Origin: Acetobacterium woodii
GTDB taxonomy: Bacteria; Bacillota; Clostridia; Eubacteriales; Eubacteriaceae
Assembly: GCA_016213825.1 (NCBI GenBank)
Contig: JACQZP010000021.1
Location: 422,360 to 486,359, forward strand
Reading direction: 5' to 3'
DNA length: 64,000 bases
Position 1 is the first letter of the stretch; every line of letters starts with the position of its first letter. The notes under the pieces are model-generated. The model was given only the letters and a program-made list of their open reading frames with translations, made no database searches and was not told the DNA's origin. The translations under genes were made by a program, and so were the position numbers. Of this stretch, positions 53,433 to 62,414 are shown one piece after another.

Positions 53433-54122
53433 TCAGCCATAATTGTTTTTCTGAGGTCTGATAACATTTTCCAAAAGACTAGCATCAATCGGCAGGGTGG
53501 CACAGATCGGTATCTGGACGGCGCTGCCATTAAAACCGAACACCAATGTCTGAATGGCTTCCAGAGCCTCCATGGATACCAGATCGGTTTTATTAATCAG
53601 GATGGTATCCGCCTCTTCCAACTGGCCGGTAATCAGATGCTGCAGCGGACCTAACAGCCGCTGCCAGCGTTTTGCGTCGACGATAATACAGATCCGGGGT
53701 ACAATCTCAAAGGTTGTCTGGATCACTTCTTTCATGGCTTTAGGGTAAGCCACTCCAGTACTTTCTACCACAAGCCATTCCGGTGCCAGGTCTTTCTGGA
53801 TCCGCTCGATACTGCGCACCAGATCGCCGGCCATGGTGCAGCAGACACAGCCGGCAAACAGATTCTTGACCGTATAACCCGCCCCAGTGACTAACGCATT
53901 GTCAACCCCGATTTCACCGATTTCGTTCTCGATGACCGCAACTTTAATCTGTTCTGATTTAATCTGTTCTGATTTTATCTGTTCTGATTTTATCTGTTCT
54001 GATTTTATCTGATCAGATTTTATTTCATCCGATAATGTCTGCCCGGCCAGGTAGCCCAGCAGCTGGATCAGCACGCTGGTTTTGCCGGAACCGAGAAAGC
54101 CCCCGAGAATGACAATTTTCAT
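53433..54122 (-). CDS. CobW/HypB-type (COG0523) GTPase with internal pentapeptide repeat
   Basis: 229 aa from ATG 54122. G1 VILGGFLGSGKT at the N-terminus, CxCC-type motif GCVCCTMAGDL, G3-like VVESTGVAYP and G4 INKTDLV, the standard COG0523 set that hands metal or cofactor to target proteins. After the P-loop, five copies of a KSEQI pentapeptide (residues about 31-55) are inserted, coded by a 15-bp tandem repeat at about 53942-54020. There is no CobW C-terminal domain, so the protein is short. It lies 4 nt after the methyltransferase gene and probably serves it, for example in zinc or corrinoid activation. Confidence 0.88.
   Translation of the reverse strand: MKIVILGGFLGSGKTSVLIQLLGYLAGQTLSDEIKSDQIKSEQIKSEQIKSEQIKSEQIKVAVIENEIGEIGVDNALVTGAGYTVKNLFAGCVCCTMAGDLVRSIERIQKDLAPEWLVVESTGVAYPKAMKEVIQTTFEIVPRICIIVDAKRWQRLLGPLQHLITGQLEEADTILINKTDLVSMEALEAIQTLVFGFNGSAVQIPICATLPIDASLLENVIRPQKNNYG
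53942..54020. repeat. 15-bp tandem repeat within the CobW-like gene
   Basis: Unit TTTTATCTGTTCTGA (with TTTAATCTGTTCTGA variants), about five copies plus a degenerate sixth at 54006-54024. The unit length is a multiple of three, so copy changes keep the frame. Not a CRISPR: no spacers. Confidence 0.85.
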
Positions 54123-54126
54123 CGGC

Positions 54127-55173
54127 TCAGATTTGACCGCGGTAGAGTTTGTCCCCATAATCCTCAACGACTTCCGTCAACCATTTGTTTTTATTGTTCA
54201 GAGCTTCGTTTTCCGGGTCGGCAAAGATCCAGCCGTCAAACACATAGTTGCCCCCCACTGACAAGCTATCGATGGTCTCTTTAACCGCCTGCTTAAAGAC
54301 TTCTTCCGAACAGTCCTCCAAAGCCAGATGGCCTTCCATCATATCAAATCCACCGATCACCACCAGATCGCTGCCGTATCTTTTCTTAATCCCCACCAGA
54401 TCGTTACAGGTCTGGGCCGGCTCCCAATACTGAACCCCCATGTCCAAAAAGTCGTCAAGCAGGGCTTCGCATTTACCACAGCAGTGCATAATAATCGGCA
54501 GTCCTTTTTCCTGGGCAAATTTGGCTTCCCGGGCAACAAAGGGTTTGATCAGCTCCCGGTACTGTTCGATGGAAATAAACGGTGCTGCCCAGGCGGCCAC
54601 ATCATCCACCAGCTCGACCATGTCCGGTTTGTAATAGTCGATTGATTTTTCGGCCACGTCCATGTAGAAATCACAAAGATATTGCATCAGCGCTTTGACC
54701 TCTTCCGGTTCTTCGGCAATGGCACAGAGCCCTTCGGTAAAGCCCATAAACGACATCAAAGCAATAAAATAACCACCGTGAAGATTAAAGGCCAGGGCTG
54801 TTTCCTCGGGATTGATGCCGATGCTGGCCAGAAATGCCCGATCATTTTTGGCCATTTCGGCCCAGTCGACCTGAGAAAGATCCGGTGCTTTAATCACATC
54901 CCGCCATTTGGTGATATCATCAAGAATAAAATGATTGGGCACCGGCATGACCTGATAGCCGGTTTCCTTGTTTGACACATAGGGAACGCCCCAGATATCC
55001 TCCCCGCCCTGGGGGCCGCGGTGGGAATTGAGTAACCCCGGTCCGTAAAACATATTTAATGCCGGCCGTTGGGAGTAGGGATTGGGTCCATAGACAAATT
55101 GGAGCAAGGTGTCGGAAGGAATCCCTTTGGACAGATCCAGAAAATTCTGTTTTTGAGTACGTTGTGCAGTCAT
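54127..55173 (-). CDS. MtaA/CmuA/UroD family corrinoid-type methyltransferase
   Basis: 348 aa, TIM barrel of the uroporphyrinogen decarboxylase superfamily. The zinc ligand motif HCCGKCEA (HXCG) and the late Asp/Glu region (PAQTCNDLVGIKKRYG, FDMMEGHLALED) match methylcobamide:CoM or THF methyltransferases such as MtaA or MtvA, not true HemE. It likely moves a methyl group from a corrinoid protein. No corrinoid-binding or substrate-specific partner gene is adjacent. Start ATG 55173 has GAGG 7 nt away; an ATG 6 nt earlier is too close. Upstream is a divergent PucR regulator; cobW follows 4 nt downstream. Confidence 0.9.
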   Translation of the reverse strand: MTAQRTQKQNFLDLSKGIPSDTLLQFVYGPNPYSQRPALNMFYGPGLLNSHRGPQGGEDIWGVPYVSNKETGYQVMPVPNHFILDDITKWRDVIKAPDLSQVDWAEMAKNDRAFLASIGINPEETALAFNLHGGYFIALMSFMGFTEGLCAIAEEPEEVKALMQYLCDFYMDVAEKSIDYYKPDMVELVDDVAAWAAPFISIEQYRELIKPFVAREAKFAQEKGLPIIMHCCGKCEALLDDFLDMGVQYWEPAQTCNDLVGIKKRYGSDLVVIGGFDMMEGHLALEDCSEEVFKQAVKETIDSLSVGGNYVFDGWIFADPENEALNNKNKWLTEVVEDYGDKLYRGQI

Positions 55174-55446
55174 TATCATTCCTCTTTTCGTAAATTCAAG
55201 GGATTAGTTCGTAAATAGTTTAAAAAAATATGTAAACGATACAATCCATCTGTTATTCAGTATAAACAGCCCGGGTTGTTTTGTAAATTCCCATTGCTTA
55301 TTGAAATTTGACAGCTCACCTTATATAATGTTGATAAGGTAATTTTTAAACCCGCCTGACCACCCGATAATCCGTTTTTTTGAGCCGGGTTTTGTAAAAA
55401 ATATTTGCTGTGATTAGGAAAAATCTATCAAGAGGAGACCCTTTTT

Positions 55447-57039
55447 ATGAAAATATCACTGGAACTGATTCTCCGGGAATTAACTGAGGAAGCCCTAGCA
55501 TGCACCCTGAAGCACTCCAAATATGGGGATTTTTCGGCAATGAACTTAGCTGGCATCTGTTCATTTGATACTGCTACCCAGGTAAAGAGCGGAACCCTCT
55601 ATCTCGTCGTGCCGGGCTGTGATCTGCAGTCAGATCCGGTGCTGCTCGGGATGCTGGAAAAATCCGATGCGGTGCTTTGCGTGCTTGAAAATCTGGCGGC
55701 GGAGCTTGAGTCTTACCAGATTACTTATCTATGTATCATAAATGAAAACCCAGCAGTAGACGACACCCCCGCTGCCGACTATCGTTTTTATAACCAGGTC
55801 TTTTCGCGGCTCTATGATATCTTCCAGAAATACGCCAGCTGGCAGGAAAACCTCTATCTGGCGGTGGAGAATGAAAACATCCAGGTGCTGCTGGATGTTT
55901 CCCAGCCAATTTTTCGTAAATCCATCTATGTTGCCGGAAATGAGGGGAAATACCTGGCAGCTTCCGGCCCCTGTCTGGATTATCTGGGGGTTCAGTCTCA
56001 GGTGCCGCTGGAAGTATTCAACCATTTAAAAAACGAGACTGCCATCGAACCCTCGCTGAGCACCCAGGAAACCTTTCTCTATCCGGCGGGGATCCTCAAT
56101 GCCGATGCTCTCTGTAAAGATATTTTTGAAAACAATGTCTATTTCTGCCGGATTATCATCATCGACGAAATCAACCGCACTGGCTTTGACCCTGGCGACT
56201 ACCACCTGATGGCACTTCTCGGCAATGCCCTCCAGCTGATGATCCGCCAGAATAACCTGGCAGTGATGTCCGATCAGGGCAATCCCGATAGCAGCTCCAG
56301 CCTGATCACCATCATCGATCAGCTGCTGACAAACCAGCGGGTTGATGCCAGTCAGCTGGATACGGTGCTTTTTCGCAACGGCTGGAAAAAAAATGAAGGC
56401 TGCCATGTGGGCTGCCTTCTGCTTTATCCTTATGAAAATCAACTGATGAATTCTCATTATTATAATCGCTACATTACCAGAAATTTTACCGGGGTTTATT
56501 CCCTCGACCGCAAAGACCACCTGATTCTGATTATCCGGGAAAGTGTTTATCCCAAAGCCGACCATTTTTTGTCCCAGTTCAATTTGTTCATCCGGGATGG
56601 TAATTTCCGGTTTGGCATCAGCAACCTGTGTGCGGATCTGATGCAGCTGGCTTTTTTCCAGCGTCAGGCTGAAATTGCTGTGGATGATGGGCTCCGCAAA
56701 GATCAGACCATCTGGTGTCATAAATTTGCCAATCTAGCTTTTTCTCATCTGCTTCAGGAAGCCTGCCATGAAATGCCGGCGGAACTTTTGTGTGCGCCGG
56801 AGCTGTTGGTGCTGAAAAATTATGACTGTTGGAAAAAGACCGACTATTATCTAACCCTGAAAACCTATCTGGAAAACAAAATGATCGCCACCCAAACCGC
56901 CAAAGCCTTGTTCATCCATCACGCCACCATGGTTTATCGACTTAAACGGATGCAGGAACTCACCGGCATCGACTATGACGATTCGGAGAAGATGCTGTAT
57001 CTTTATCTGTCTTTTAAGATGCTGGACAATAATTGCTGA
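55447..57039 (+). CDS. PucR family transcriptional regulator
   Basis: 530 aa. An N-terminal PucR-type sensory region (about 1-120) resembles the PucR domain, followed by a GGDEF-fold-like middle (about 290-400), and a C-terminal helix-turn-helix (about 475-525: TYLENKMIATQTAKALFIHHATMVYRLKRMQEL, HTH_30). ATG 55447 with AAGAGGAG upstream. Divergent from the methyltransferase gene; it is the natural candidate to sense the methyl donor. Its 3' end overlaps the decayed sagB copy on the other strand. Confidence 0.88.
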   Translation: MKISLELILRELTEEALACTLKHSKYGDFSAMNLAGICSFDTATQVKSGTLYLVVPGCDLQSDPVLLGMLEKSDAVLCVLENLAAELESYQITYLCIINENPAVDDTPAADYRFYNQVFSRLYDIFQKYASWQENLYLAVENENIQVLLDVSQPIFRKSIYVAGNEGKYLAASGPCLDYLGVQSQVPLEVFNHLKNETAIEPSLSTQETFLYPAGILNADALCKDIFENNVYFCRIIIIDEINRTGFDPGDYHLMALLGNALQLMIRQNNLAVMSDQGNPDSSSSLITIIDQLLTNQRVDASQLDTVLFRNGWKKNEGCHVGCLLLYPYENQLMNSHYYNRYITRNFTGVYSLDRKDHLILIIRESVYPKADHFLSQFNLFIRDGNFRFGISNLCADLMQLAFFQRQAEIAVDDGLRKDQTIWCHKFANLAFSHLLQEACHEMPAELLCAPELLVLKNYDCWKKTDYYLTLKTYLENKMIATQTAKALFIHHATMVYRLKRMQELTGIDYDDSEKMLYLYLSFKMLDNNC

Positions 57040-57514
57040 TCACGAGCCGCATCAATCCTCTGATCATTGAGATGATCCGGCGTTGCTTCCAGCACCAATT
57101 GCAGATAACAGTAAATCCACGGTTCTAGAACATCGACATTGAACACCATCAGATACGTTTCCAGGGCATGCCGGTTTCCGGCTGTGGGAACCGTTCGCAG
57201 GGCATTTTTCTGACGCCATGCCTGAACTCCCTGGGTAGACCAGATCAGGAATGACAATTCTTCAATAGTCAGAGCCTGGTTTGTAAATTTCCGCCGTGAT
57301 TCCTGATGCGAAATGGCTGATTTTATGGGCATTTCGCCGATCGCAAAGGTAGGCTGGTTCAAGCAAGGGGATTTTCCGGGCGTCAGGCGGGGCTAGTTTT
57401 TCAATCGGCACCGATAGCACTCCGATGTTCTGATCGATGTTGCGAAAATTGGTTTCCTGGCGTATATCATCTTTAAAGAAGTATTTTAAGTTTCTTTTGT
57501 TTTCTTAATTTCAT
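57036..57514 (-). pseudogene. Decayed second copy of the SagB-type nitroreductase
   Basis: From an ATG at 57514 the translated fragments match the intact gene at 51151-51906: KDDIRQET, DQNIGV, RKIPLL, then in another frame SRRKFTNQALTIEELSFLIWSTQGV and NALRTVPTAGNRHALETYL. Frameshifts occur near the start (about 57470-57500) and near 57362. The C-terminal flavin half is gone, and the remaining end runs into the pucR 3' end in antisense. Likely a tandem/segmental duplication that lost function. Confidence 0.85.
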
Positions 57515-57859
57515 ATATTTAGCCTGGTTTTCCGGTTTTGGGGACGAACTAGTTCTAATAGTTTACTGGTTAGCAATACAAATTGAACCAATTACCTATT
57601 ATATAAGCATTATTGCCGAGGACAAACAGGGGTTTAAAATTTGATTTTATTTTTACTTCCGTTTTTAGTTTTCTTGGGGTTTGTGCTTATCACTGCTAAG
57701 AAATGATCTCAATAGAAGTTTTCATAATCCTTAGTTGCAGACAACCGAATGTCCCCCTTGTCTGATAAGCTGTGCCCACTACTCCAATCAAAAATTTGTT
57801 ATCTTGATAAATCGTGAAACAAAAAAACTTTGTAAAGGAGTGAACTGCTCCATAATCGC
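57515..57859. other. Intergenic space without a gene
   Basis: 345 nt between the sagB relic and the second ybaK-like gene. I find no ORF with a ribosome site, only a short plus-strand hydrophobic frame near 57640 ending quickly. The first 30 nt resemble the region before intact sagB. No firm structure seen. Confidence 0.5.
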
Positions 57860-58306
57860 CTAATCAATTTCTGACACAATGTTATTAACCTTAACAAGAT
57901 CCCTGGGATTAATTTTCAACGTGAAATACGCATCGCCAACTCCCCCATAAACGTAGGGATACTTTAACAAATGCTGATCCAGCACACAGGGCAAGCCATG
58001 CCCGATCAGAGGAACACTGCCAACTTCAAAGCCGATCGTTTCAAAAACCTCTTCCTTGCTGGCTATTCTGACATTCTTACATTGCAAAATTTTTTTGATC
58101 TGTTTAAAATCGATCCGGCCCCGGTCGCCGGATAGGAGCAGCGCAAAATAACCCTTTTCACTTTTAATGATGATTGTTGGTGCCGTCGCATCAATTTCAT
58201 AAACGCCTTTGGCATCACTAACCGCTAAAATAGGTTTTTCATTGTGTAATATTTCAAAATCCACCTGGTTATTAATCAGTAATGTCCTGAGTTTTTCCAT
58301 CGTCAT
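57860..58306 (-). CDS. YbaK/ProX family aminoacyl-tRNA deacylase-like protein
   Basis: 148 aa, second family member in the window, only distantly related to the 41036 copy. Features: NQVDFEILHNEKPILAVSDAKG, the substrate-pocket region PTIIIKSEKGYFALLLSGD with its Lys, and VGSVPLIGHGLPCVLDQHLL. Start ATG 58306 is 4 nt after AAGGAGG; the ATG six bases on is also possible. Expected to hydrolyse a mischarged tRNA; substrate unknown. Confidence 0.88.
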   Translation of the reverse strand: MTMEKLRTLLINNQVDFEILHNEKPILAVSDAKGVYEIDATAPTIIIKSEKGYFALLLSGDRGRIDFKQIKKILQCKNVRIASKEEVFETIGFEVGSVPLIGHGLPCVLDQHLLKYPYVYGGVGDAYFTLKINPRDLVKVNNIVSEID

Positions 58307-58652
58307 TCGGCCTCCTTGAGCGCTATCAAATATGATTATTCAAGATCCAAGTCTCGCAACTTTGTCAGGTCTTCATCGGTAAGACTAATTACTTCTTTTA
58401 AGTAGGTGTTCATAAGCTATATTTTTCATCAATAACAATAAACTTTTTTCCATATCGCTAGTGTCAACACCAACTGTAGCTTTAATGCCATGGATGTTTT
58501 TATATCATTCGTTCTTTACCCAGTCTGAGAAACGATCTCCATGATATTTTTGTCTATTTCGTTGCCAAAAGTTATCCTGACACCCCTAGATATGTTATAA
58601 TACTTCTAACTTTACAAACCAAAAGGGGGGCTTTATCATAACCTATTTAGAA
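58307..58652. other. Intergenic space with possible coding fragments
   Basis: 346 nt. On the minus strand a frame without a start (about 58398-58505) reads HGIKATVGVDTSDMEKSLLL and ends at a stop, and a 25-codon ATG frame (58343-58420) overlaps it. These may be relics of a lost gene. Neither has a ribosome site and neither was recognised. The last 30 nt hold the ribosome site of the next gene. Confidence 0.35.
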
Positions 58653-59396
58653 TTGATTATAACCGCCATCGCCGTCATTGGCGGACTTTACTATGCCAAG
58701 AAAAATCTCGCTCGATTAAATGCGCAGCTAAACAGCGCCCGCTTTTCGCTCGCCTTAGCGTCCAAAGAGCACCTTATTCTGATCACCGCACTCATTCTTA
58801 CGGCTGTCACGCTCAATTTGCTTGACAGCCTTACCATTACGCCTTTTATTTATCTAACCCGCTTAATATTATCGCGATTATTCATTGCTTTTTTAACGAT
58901 CGTCTTTTTGCCCAGCATCTTTTTGCTAATATACAGTTTTTGTGCCATGTATCGTTACCTGGAAAAACGTTCCAGCGACTATCGATTAAAACAGTATCAC
59001 TTAAAAAGCAGGGCTGATTTGAGTTCCGATCCGGATTTTGATGGCGCCAATAAAAATATTTATACCCAGATTGCCCTCGTCTTCTACGAGAAATATGACA
59101 ACCCCTTTGTCTTGTACTCATTAGACCGGGCCCTCCGCAAACTCCTCACTCTGCGGGTTATGTCCCAACTACTACTCACCCGAACGATGAAGGAGCTGGC
59201 AGAAGAAACCCATGAAACCTGGGATCTGTCAAAAGTCCGGGCGATCCTTTATGACCGACATTTCTGGCTGATTAGCCGTTATCTAGGGCTCCATGTTTAT
59301 CTGGTTTTTTGCGTTGTCTGTATGATGGTTGAACAGCAAACCGATCCGATCTACCGGCTGATTGCCCAACGATCCAATTATCGGCGATCCGACTAG
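58653..59396 (+). CDS. Uncharacterised membrane protein
   Basis: 247 aa. Hydrophobic segments at about 1-13, 40-62 and 76-98, then a mainly hydrophilic cytoplasmic part with a last hydrophobic stretch at 215-230. No ATG is available near the 5' end: a TTG at 58653 is the first usual start, but the only strong ribosome site (GGGGGG) is 22 nt further up, so an ATA or ATC start closer to it is possible. Not recognised as a known family. Convergent with the FUSC-like gene. Confidence 0.65.
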   Translation: MIITAIAVIGGLYYAKKNLARLNAQLNSARFSLALASKEHLILITALILTAVTLNLLDSLTITPFIYLTRLILSRLFIAFLTIVFLPSIFLLIYSFCAMYRYLEKRSSDYRLKQYHLKSRADLSSDPDFDGANKNIYTQIALVFYEKYDNPFVLYSLDRALRKLLTLRVMSQLLLTRTMKELAEETHETWDLSKVRAILYDRHFWLISRYLGLHVYLVFCVVCMMVEQQTDPIYRLIAQRSNYRRSD

Positions 59397-59528
59397 TGGA
59401 TTCAATCTTTCGTATGTGTTCACCCTTTATTTGCAATCTAAAATTTTTTGATCGAGTTTCCTAATCCTAAGCAGAACTTAGTGGGATCTCCTGGTTTTAA
59501 GTTAAGGGTACCTGAACTGAAAAGAAAA

Positions 59529-61430
59529 TTACTTCAGCGTAGCAGTATCAAACAATTTCAATTGCTGCATGGCCCTGAAAATAGCAAGACATTCACCAAT
59601 CACCACCCGATTGATCCGGGGATAATCGCTTTTAATAGCAGCGATCATCCCATCATCTGTCGCTTCCAGAACGATGTCTTGATTATTATTAATAAATAGG
59701 AAGACAGCTCTAAATTCATCGAGGCTGTCTTTGTTTTTTAGCAGCCACCAATAGGCCTGATCGAGATGGATAATCAATCCGCGGCGGATGCCAATAAAAA
59801 ACTCCATGTCAGACCCACTTTCAGGGTCATCGAAAGCTGTCAACTTGTCTTCAATGAGGGAAGTGGTCAGCATCAGATTCATGATCTTGAGTTTGAAATC
59901 AGCAGTGTAATTGGCCGAGTTTTTGATATCTTTAAAAAAGTTAATGATGATCTCATCATACATGTTAAACAGATCCTTTTTGGCATCTTTCTCAGTATAG
60001 GGCAACACAAATTTACTCAATAACATCACCAGGATACCACCAATGATCACGTAGATGATGCGATCAAGGCTTAGATTGGCGGCATTGTCAATCAGCACCA
60101 GGGAACTGATGGCGGTGATGGTTGTAAAGATCATCGAGTAAATGTACTGATTCATAAAGACTATTGTCAGAAACAGCGAGACGAGCAACACCAGCATGCC
60201 GGCATTCTGCAGATGCAGGATCGAAAAGATTAAAACCACGATGGCGCCGCCAATGATGGTGCCAACGATCCGCGAGCCGGTTTTTTGCCGGGACATTTCA
60301 TAAAAGGGATAGGTCAGCGACGAAATGGTAAATAGTAGCCAGCTGCCGTGTTCCAGCTCAAAGTAGTTGACTAAAAAAGCACAGATCGAGATGGCAAAAG
60401 CCAACCGGAAAGCATAGGACAGGCTCAGAGCATCGATTGACAGCTTGACCTGATAGCGTTTGACTTCCCCAGAATGACGGGAGCGCTCGGAACGCCTTCT
60501 GTGATGGTGTTCCGATTGGCTGGTGGCATCCAAACCATCCTTCACAAATGCCAGCTGGCTGATCACGCGCAGCACCGCCAGATCAGCGGTTGACTCGTCC
60601 CCATATTGCTCAAAAAACCGAACAGAGCCGATCTCAGACGCTAAATCGGCTTTGTTTTTTGCTTCAAAATAAGCACCGATTTGCACCATTAAAAGACCCA
60701 GATCATCAAGCAGCGTATCCTGGTCCGAAACACCCGCAAGCTGTGGCAAAAGTTCATTAATCCGTTCAAAGGCAATGGCCAGATCGAGGTTGATTTCACT
60801 TTCGCGAGTAAAATAATACTGATCGATCCGAGCGTCGTAAAGAATCCGCTTGAGCTGATTGGTAGCCGCCCGAATAGCGTCATCCGAAGGTTTTAGGTCT
60901 TCCCCATTTTTGATACCGACGATTTTCAAGCTGAGATTTTTTATGATTGTCTGAAAAATCTTGCTGCTCTGTACCCCCACCCGATTCCGGTTGACCCGCC
61001 ATTGCACAGCCATGATGATGACCGCTCCGGTGATCAGCGCCGCCAGCCGCAGTGGTAAAGCTTCAAGACTGACCGGATAGGCAATCAGAAAGATATACTG
61101 CATGCAAAAGGGCGTCGAAATCGGCGAGCTGATGGTATAGCTCAAGGCAGCTGCAATGGTGAATAAGCTGATGAAATTGATGGGAATCGCCAGAAAAAGA
61201 TTCAGTGATGACAGATAGGCTACCAGTCCCATGATGACATTGAACAGGATCAGTTTAAGCGTGTTTTTGACCGGATTGGCTGTCAGATCGCGTGACAGAT
61301 ACATTAGCACCGCCAGCACAGTGCTGACCCCAAGGGTCACATTATCACTACCAAACAAAAGCCCAAAGAGTCCGATAAACAGGAGGATGACCAAAAACAG
61401 CACCATCGGTTTCCCTATTTTTTTAAGCAT
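59529..61430 (-). CDS. FUSC family membrane protein (YccS/aromatic acid exporter-like)
   Basis: 633 aa from ATG 61430 (GAGGTG 6 nt upstream; a GTG/ATG 9 nt earlier overlaps that site). Two sets of membrane helices (about 5-160 and 335-460) around a long cytoplasmic domain (about 165-330, including the His/Arg run HHHRRRSERSRHS) and a soluble C-terminal part. The second set carries the FUSC-like signature FELEHGSWLLFTISSLTYPF and RIVGTIIGGAIVVLIFS. Family members export aromatic acids or fusaric acid. It is 5 nt downstream of a small membrane protein gene and may act with it. Confidence 0.88.
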   Translation of the reverse strand: MLKKIGKPMVLFLVILLFIGLFGLLFGSDNVTLGVSTVLAVLMYLSRDLTANPVKNTLKLILFNVIMGLVAYLSSLNLFLAIPINFISLFTIAAALSYTISSPISTPFCMQYIFLIAYPVSLEALPLRLAALITGAVIIMAVQWRVNRNRVGVQSSKIFQTIIKNLSLKIVGIKNGEDLKPSDDAIRAATNQLKRILYDARIDQYYFTRESEINLDLAIAFERINELLPQLAGVSDQDTLLDDLGLLMVQIGAYFEAKNKADLASEIGSVRFFEQYGDESTADLAVLRVISQLAFVKDGLDATSQSEHHHRRRSERSRHSGEVKRYQVKLSIDALSLSYAFRLAFAISICAFLVNYFELEHGSWLLFTISSLTYPFYEMSRQKTGSRIVGTIIGGAIVVLIFSILHLQNAGMLVLLVSLFLTIVFMNQYIYSMIFTTITAISSLVLIDNAANLSLDRIIYVIIGGILVMLLSKFVLPYTEKDAKKDLFNMYDEIIINFFKDIKNSANYTADFKLKIMNLMLTTSLIEDKLTAFDDPESGSDMEFFIGIRRGLIIHLDQAYWWLLKNKDSLDEFRAVFLFINNNQDIVLEATDDGMIAAIKSDYPRINRVVIGECLAIFRAMQQLKLFDTATLK

Positions 61431-61435
61431 CTGCA

Positions 61436-61927
61436 TCACCTCACCAAGCCTGGAATATTTATTAGTTTGCTTCTTTGTTCATAAACGTCATCATAAACAT
61501 CGGTGTATTCAATGCATATATAATAACCAGCTAGTGTTTCTTTCACTCGTGTCATTTGATGCTGTTCCAGGATCCCCTGAATCAGGTTCAATTCACATAA
61601 TGATGCCAAAACATATTCATCGGTATGTTGGATAAATATGTCACAATTTAATTCAAACGGCAAAACCTTGCCTAATTGAATCCCTGCTTGAATGAAGTCA
61701 TCCTGATTATTCAAAAGAACGATCTTCTGAATCCGCATGGGACCCATCCCAGCATTCTGTATACTTATATTTATCTCCGTATCCGTAACTTTTTTATGAA
61801 TGTTACAAAATGGTCTGACGCTTTTGCGATTATGACTTCGGTCAAATGCCATTGTGAGTGCGGCAAAAGTGATTGCACCTAATGCCATAATCACGGTTGT
61901 AATTAATAATCCGGTTGCAGTATCCAA
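61436..61927 (-). CDS. Small membrane-anchored protein coupled to the FUSC gene
   Basis: 163 aa if started at TTG 61927, supported by GAGGAAG 11 nt upstream. A longer frame to 62023 exists but would run into the VOC gene. One N-terminal membrane helix (about 5-25: LLITTVIMALGAITFAALT) and a soluble domain of about 135 aa (ISIQNAGMGPMRIQKIVLLN, NCDIFIQHTDEYVL). Function unknown. Ends 5 nt before the FUSC start, so co-translation is likely. Confidence 0.7.
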   Translation of the reverse strand: MDTATGLLITTVIMALGAITFAALTMAFDRSHNRKSVRPFCNIHKKVTDTEINISIQNAGMGPMRIQKIVLLNNQDDFIQAGIQLGKVLPFELNCDIFIQHTDEYVLASLCELNLIQGILEQHQMTRVKETLAGYYICIEYTDVYDDVYEQRSKLINIPGLVR

Positions 61928-61961
61928 GCTTTCTACTTCCTCTCTATATTTTTTTAATTGG

Positions 61962-62414
61962 TTATCGGGTACTCCAATTCTGCAGTTCGACAATATTGCC
62001 TTCGGGATCGGTGGCGTAAACAAAGGTGGCCACTACATTATTGGGATAGTCGGCAATAATCTGCTCGCCGATCTGCCCACCACCGGCAGCCCGCAATTTC
62101 TCAAGTATGGACGCTACATCGTCTACTTCAAAAGCAATATGTCCAAAGCCAGTCCGATTAATCTGCGGCAATCCGCCGTCGATCCAATCGTCATAGGAAA
62201 AAATTTCCAAAGTCGGTAGTTGATCTTCATAACCTGGTAAACAAAGGTGTTCCCCACAAATATGGGCCCCTCTGATCCCTGTCAGCCGATCGATCCAGTC
62301 CCCTTGTATGTCCCGTGCCGGAGGGACCGGTACGCATCCAAAAACCTCCTGATAAAACCGGGACAGTTTTTTCCAGTCTTTGGCAATGATGTTGGTGTGC
62401 GTAAATTTAATCAT
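61962..62414 (-). CDS. VOC (glyoxalase/bleomycin-resistance fold) protein
   Basis: 150 aa from ATG 62414 (AAGGAAAA upstream). Two beta-alpha-beta-beta-beta modules: IKFTHTNIIAKDWKKLSRFYQEVFGC and FGHIAFEVDDVASILEKLRAAGG, VATFVYATDPEGNIVELQNW. The last Glu in NIVELQNW and the early His fit the metal site of glyoxalase-like enzymes. Substrate unknown. Same strand as the two genes downstream. Confidence 0.88.
   Translation of the reverse strand: MIKFTHTNIIAKDWKKLSRFYQEVFGCVPVPPARDIQGDWIDRLTGIRGAHICGEHLCLPGYEDQLPTLEIFSYDDWIDGGLPQINRTGFGHIAFEVDDVASILEKLRAAGGGQIGEQIIADYPNNVVATFVYATDPEGNIVELQNWSTR

Noticed and set aside
53942..54024. CRISPR-like direct repeats
   Set aside because: 15-bp units are contiguous with no spacers and code an in-frame pentapeptide repeat in a GTPase.
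59448..59699. Plus-strand frame of 83 codons overlapping the FUSC gene end
   Set aside because: It runs antisense into the FUSC coding region and has no ribosome site; its first part is not recognisable as a family.
61928..62023. Longer N-terminus for the small membrane protein
   Set aside because: It would overlap the VOC gene end and has no ribosome site, while TTG 61927 has one nearby.
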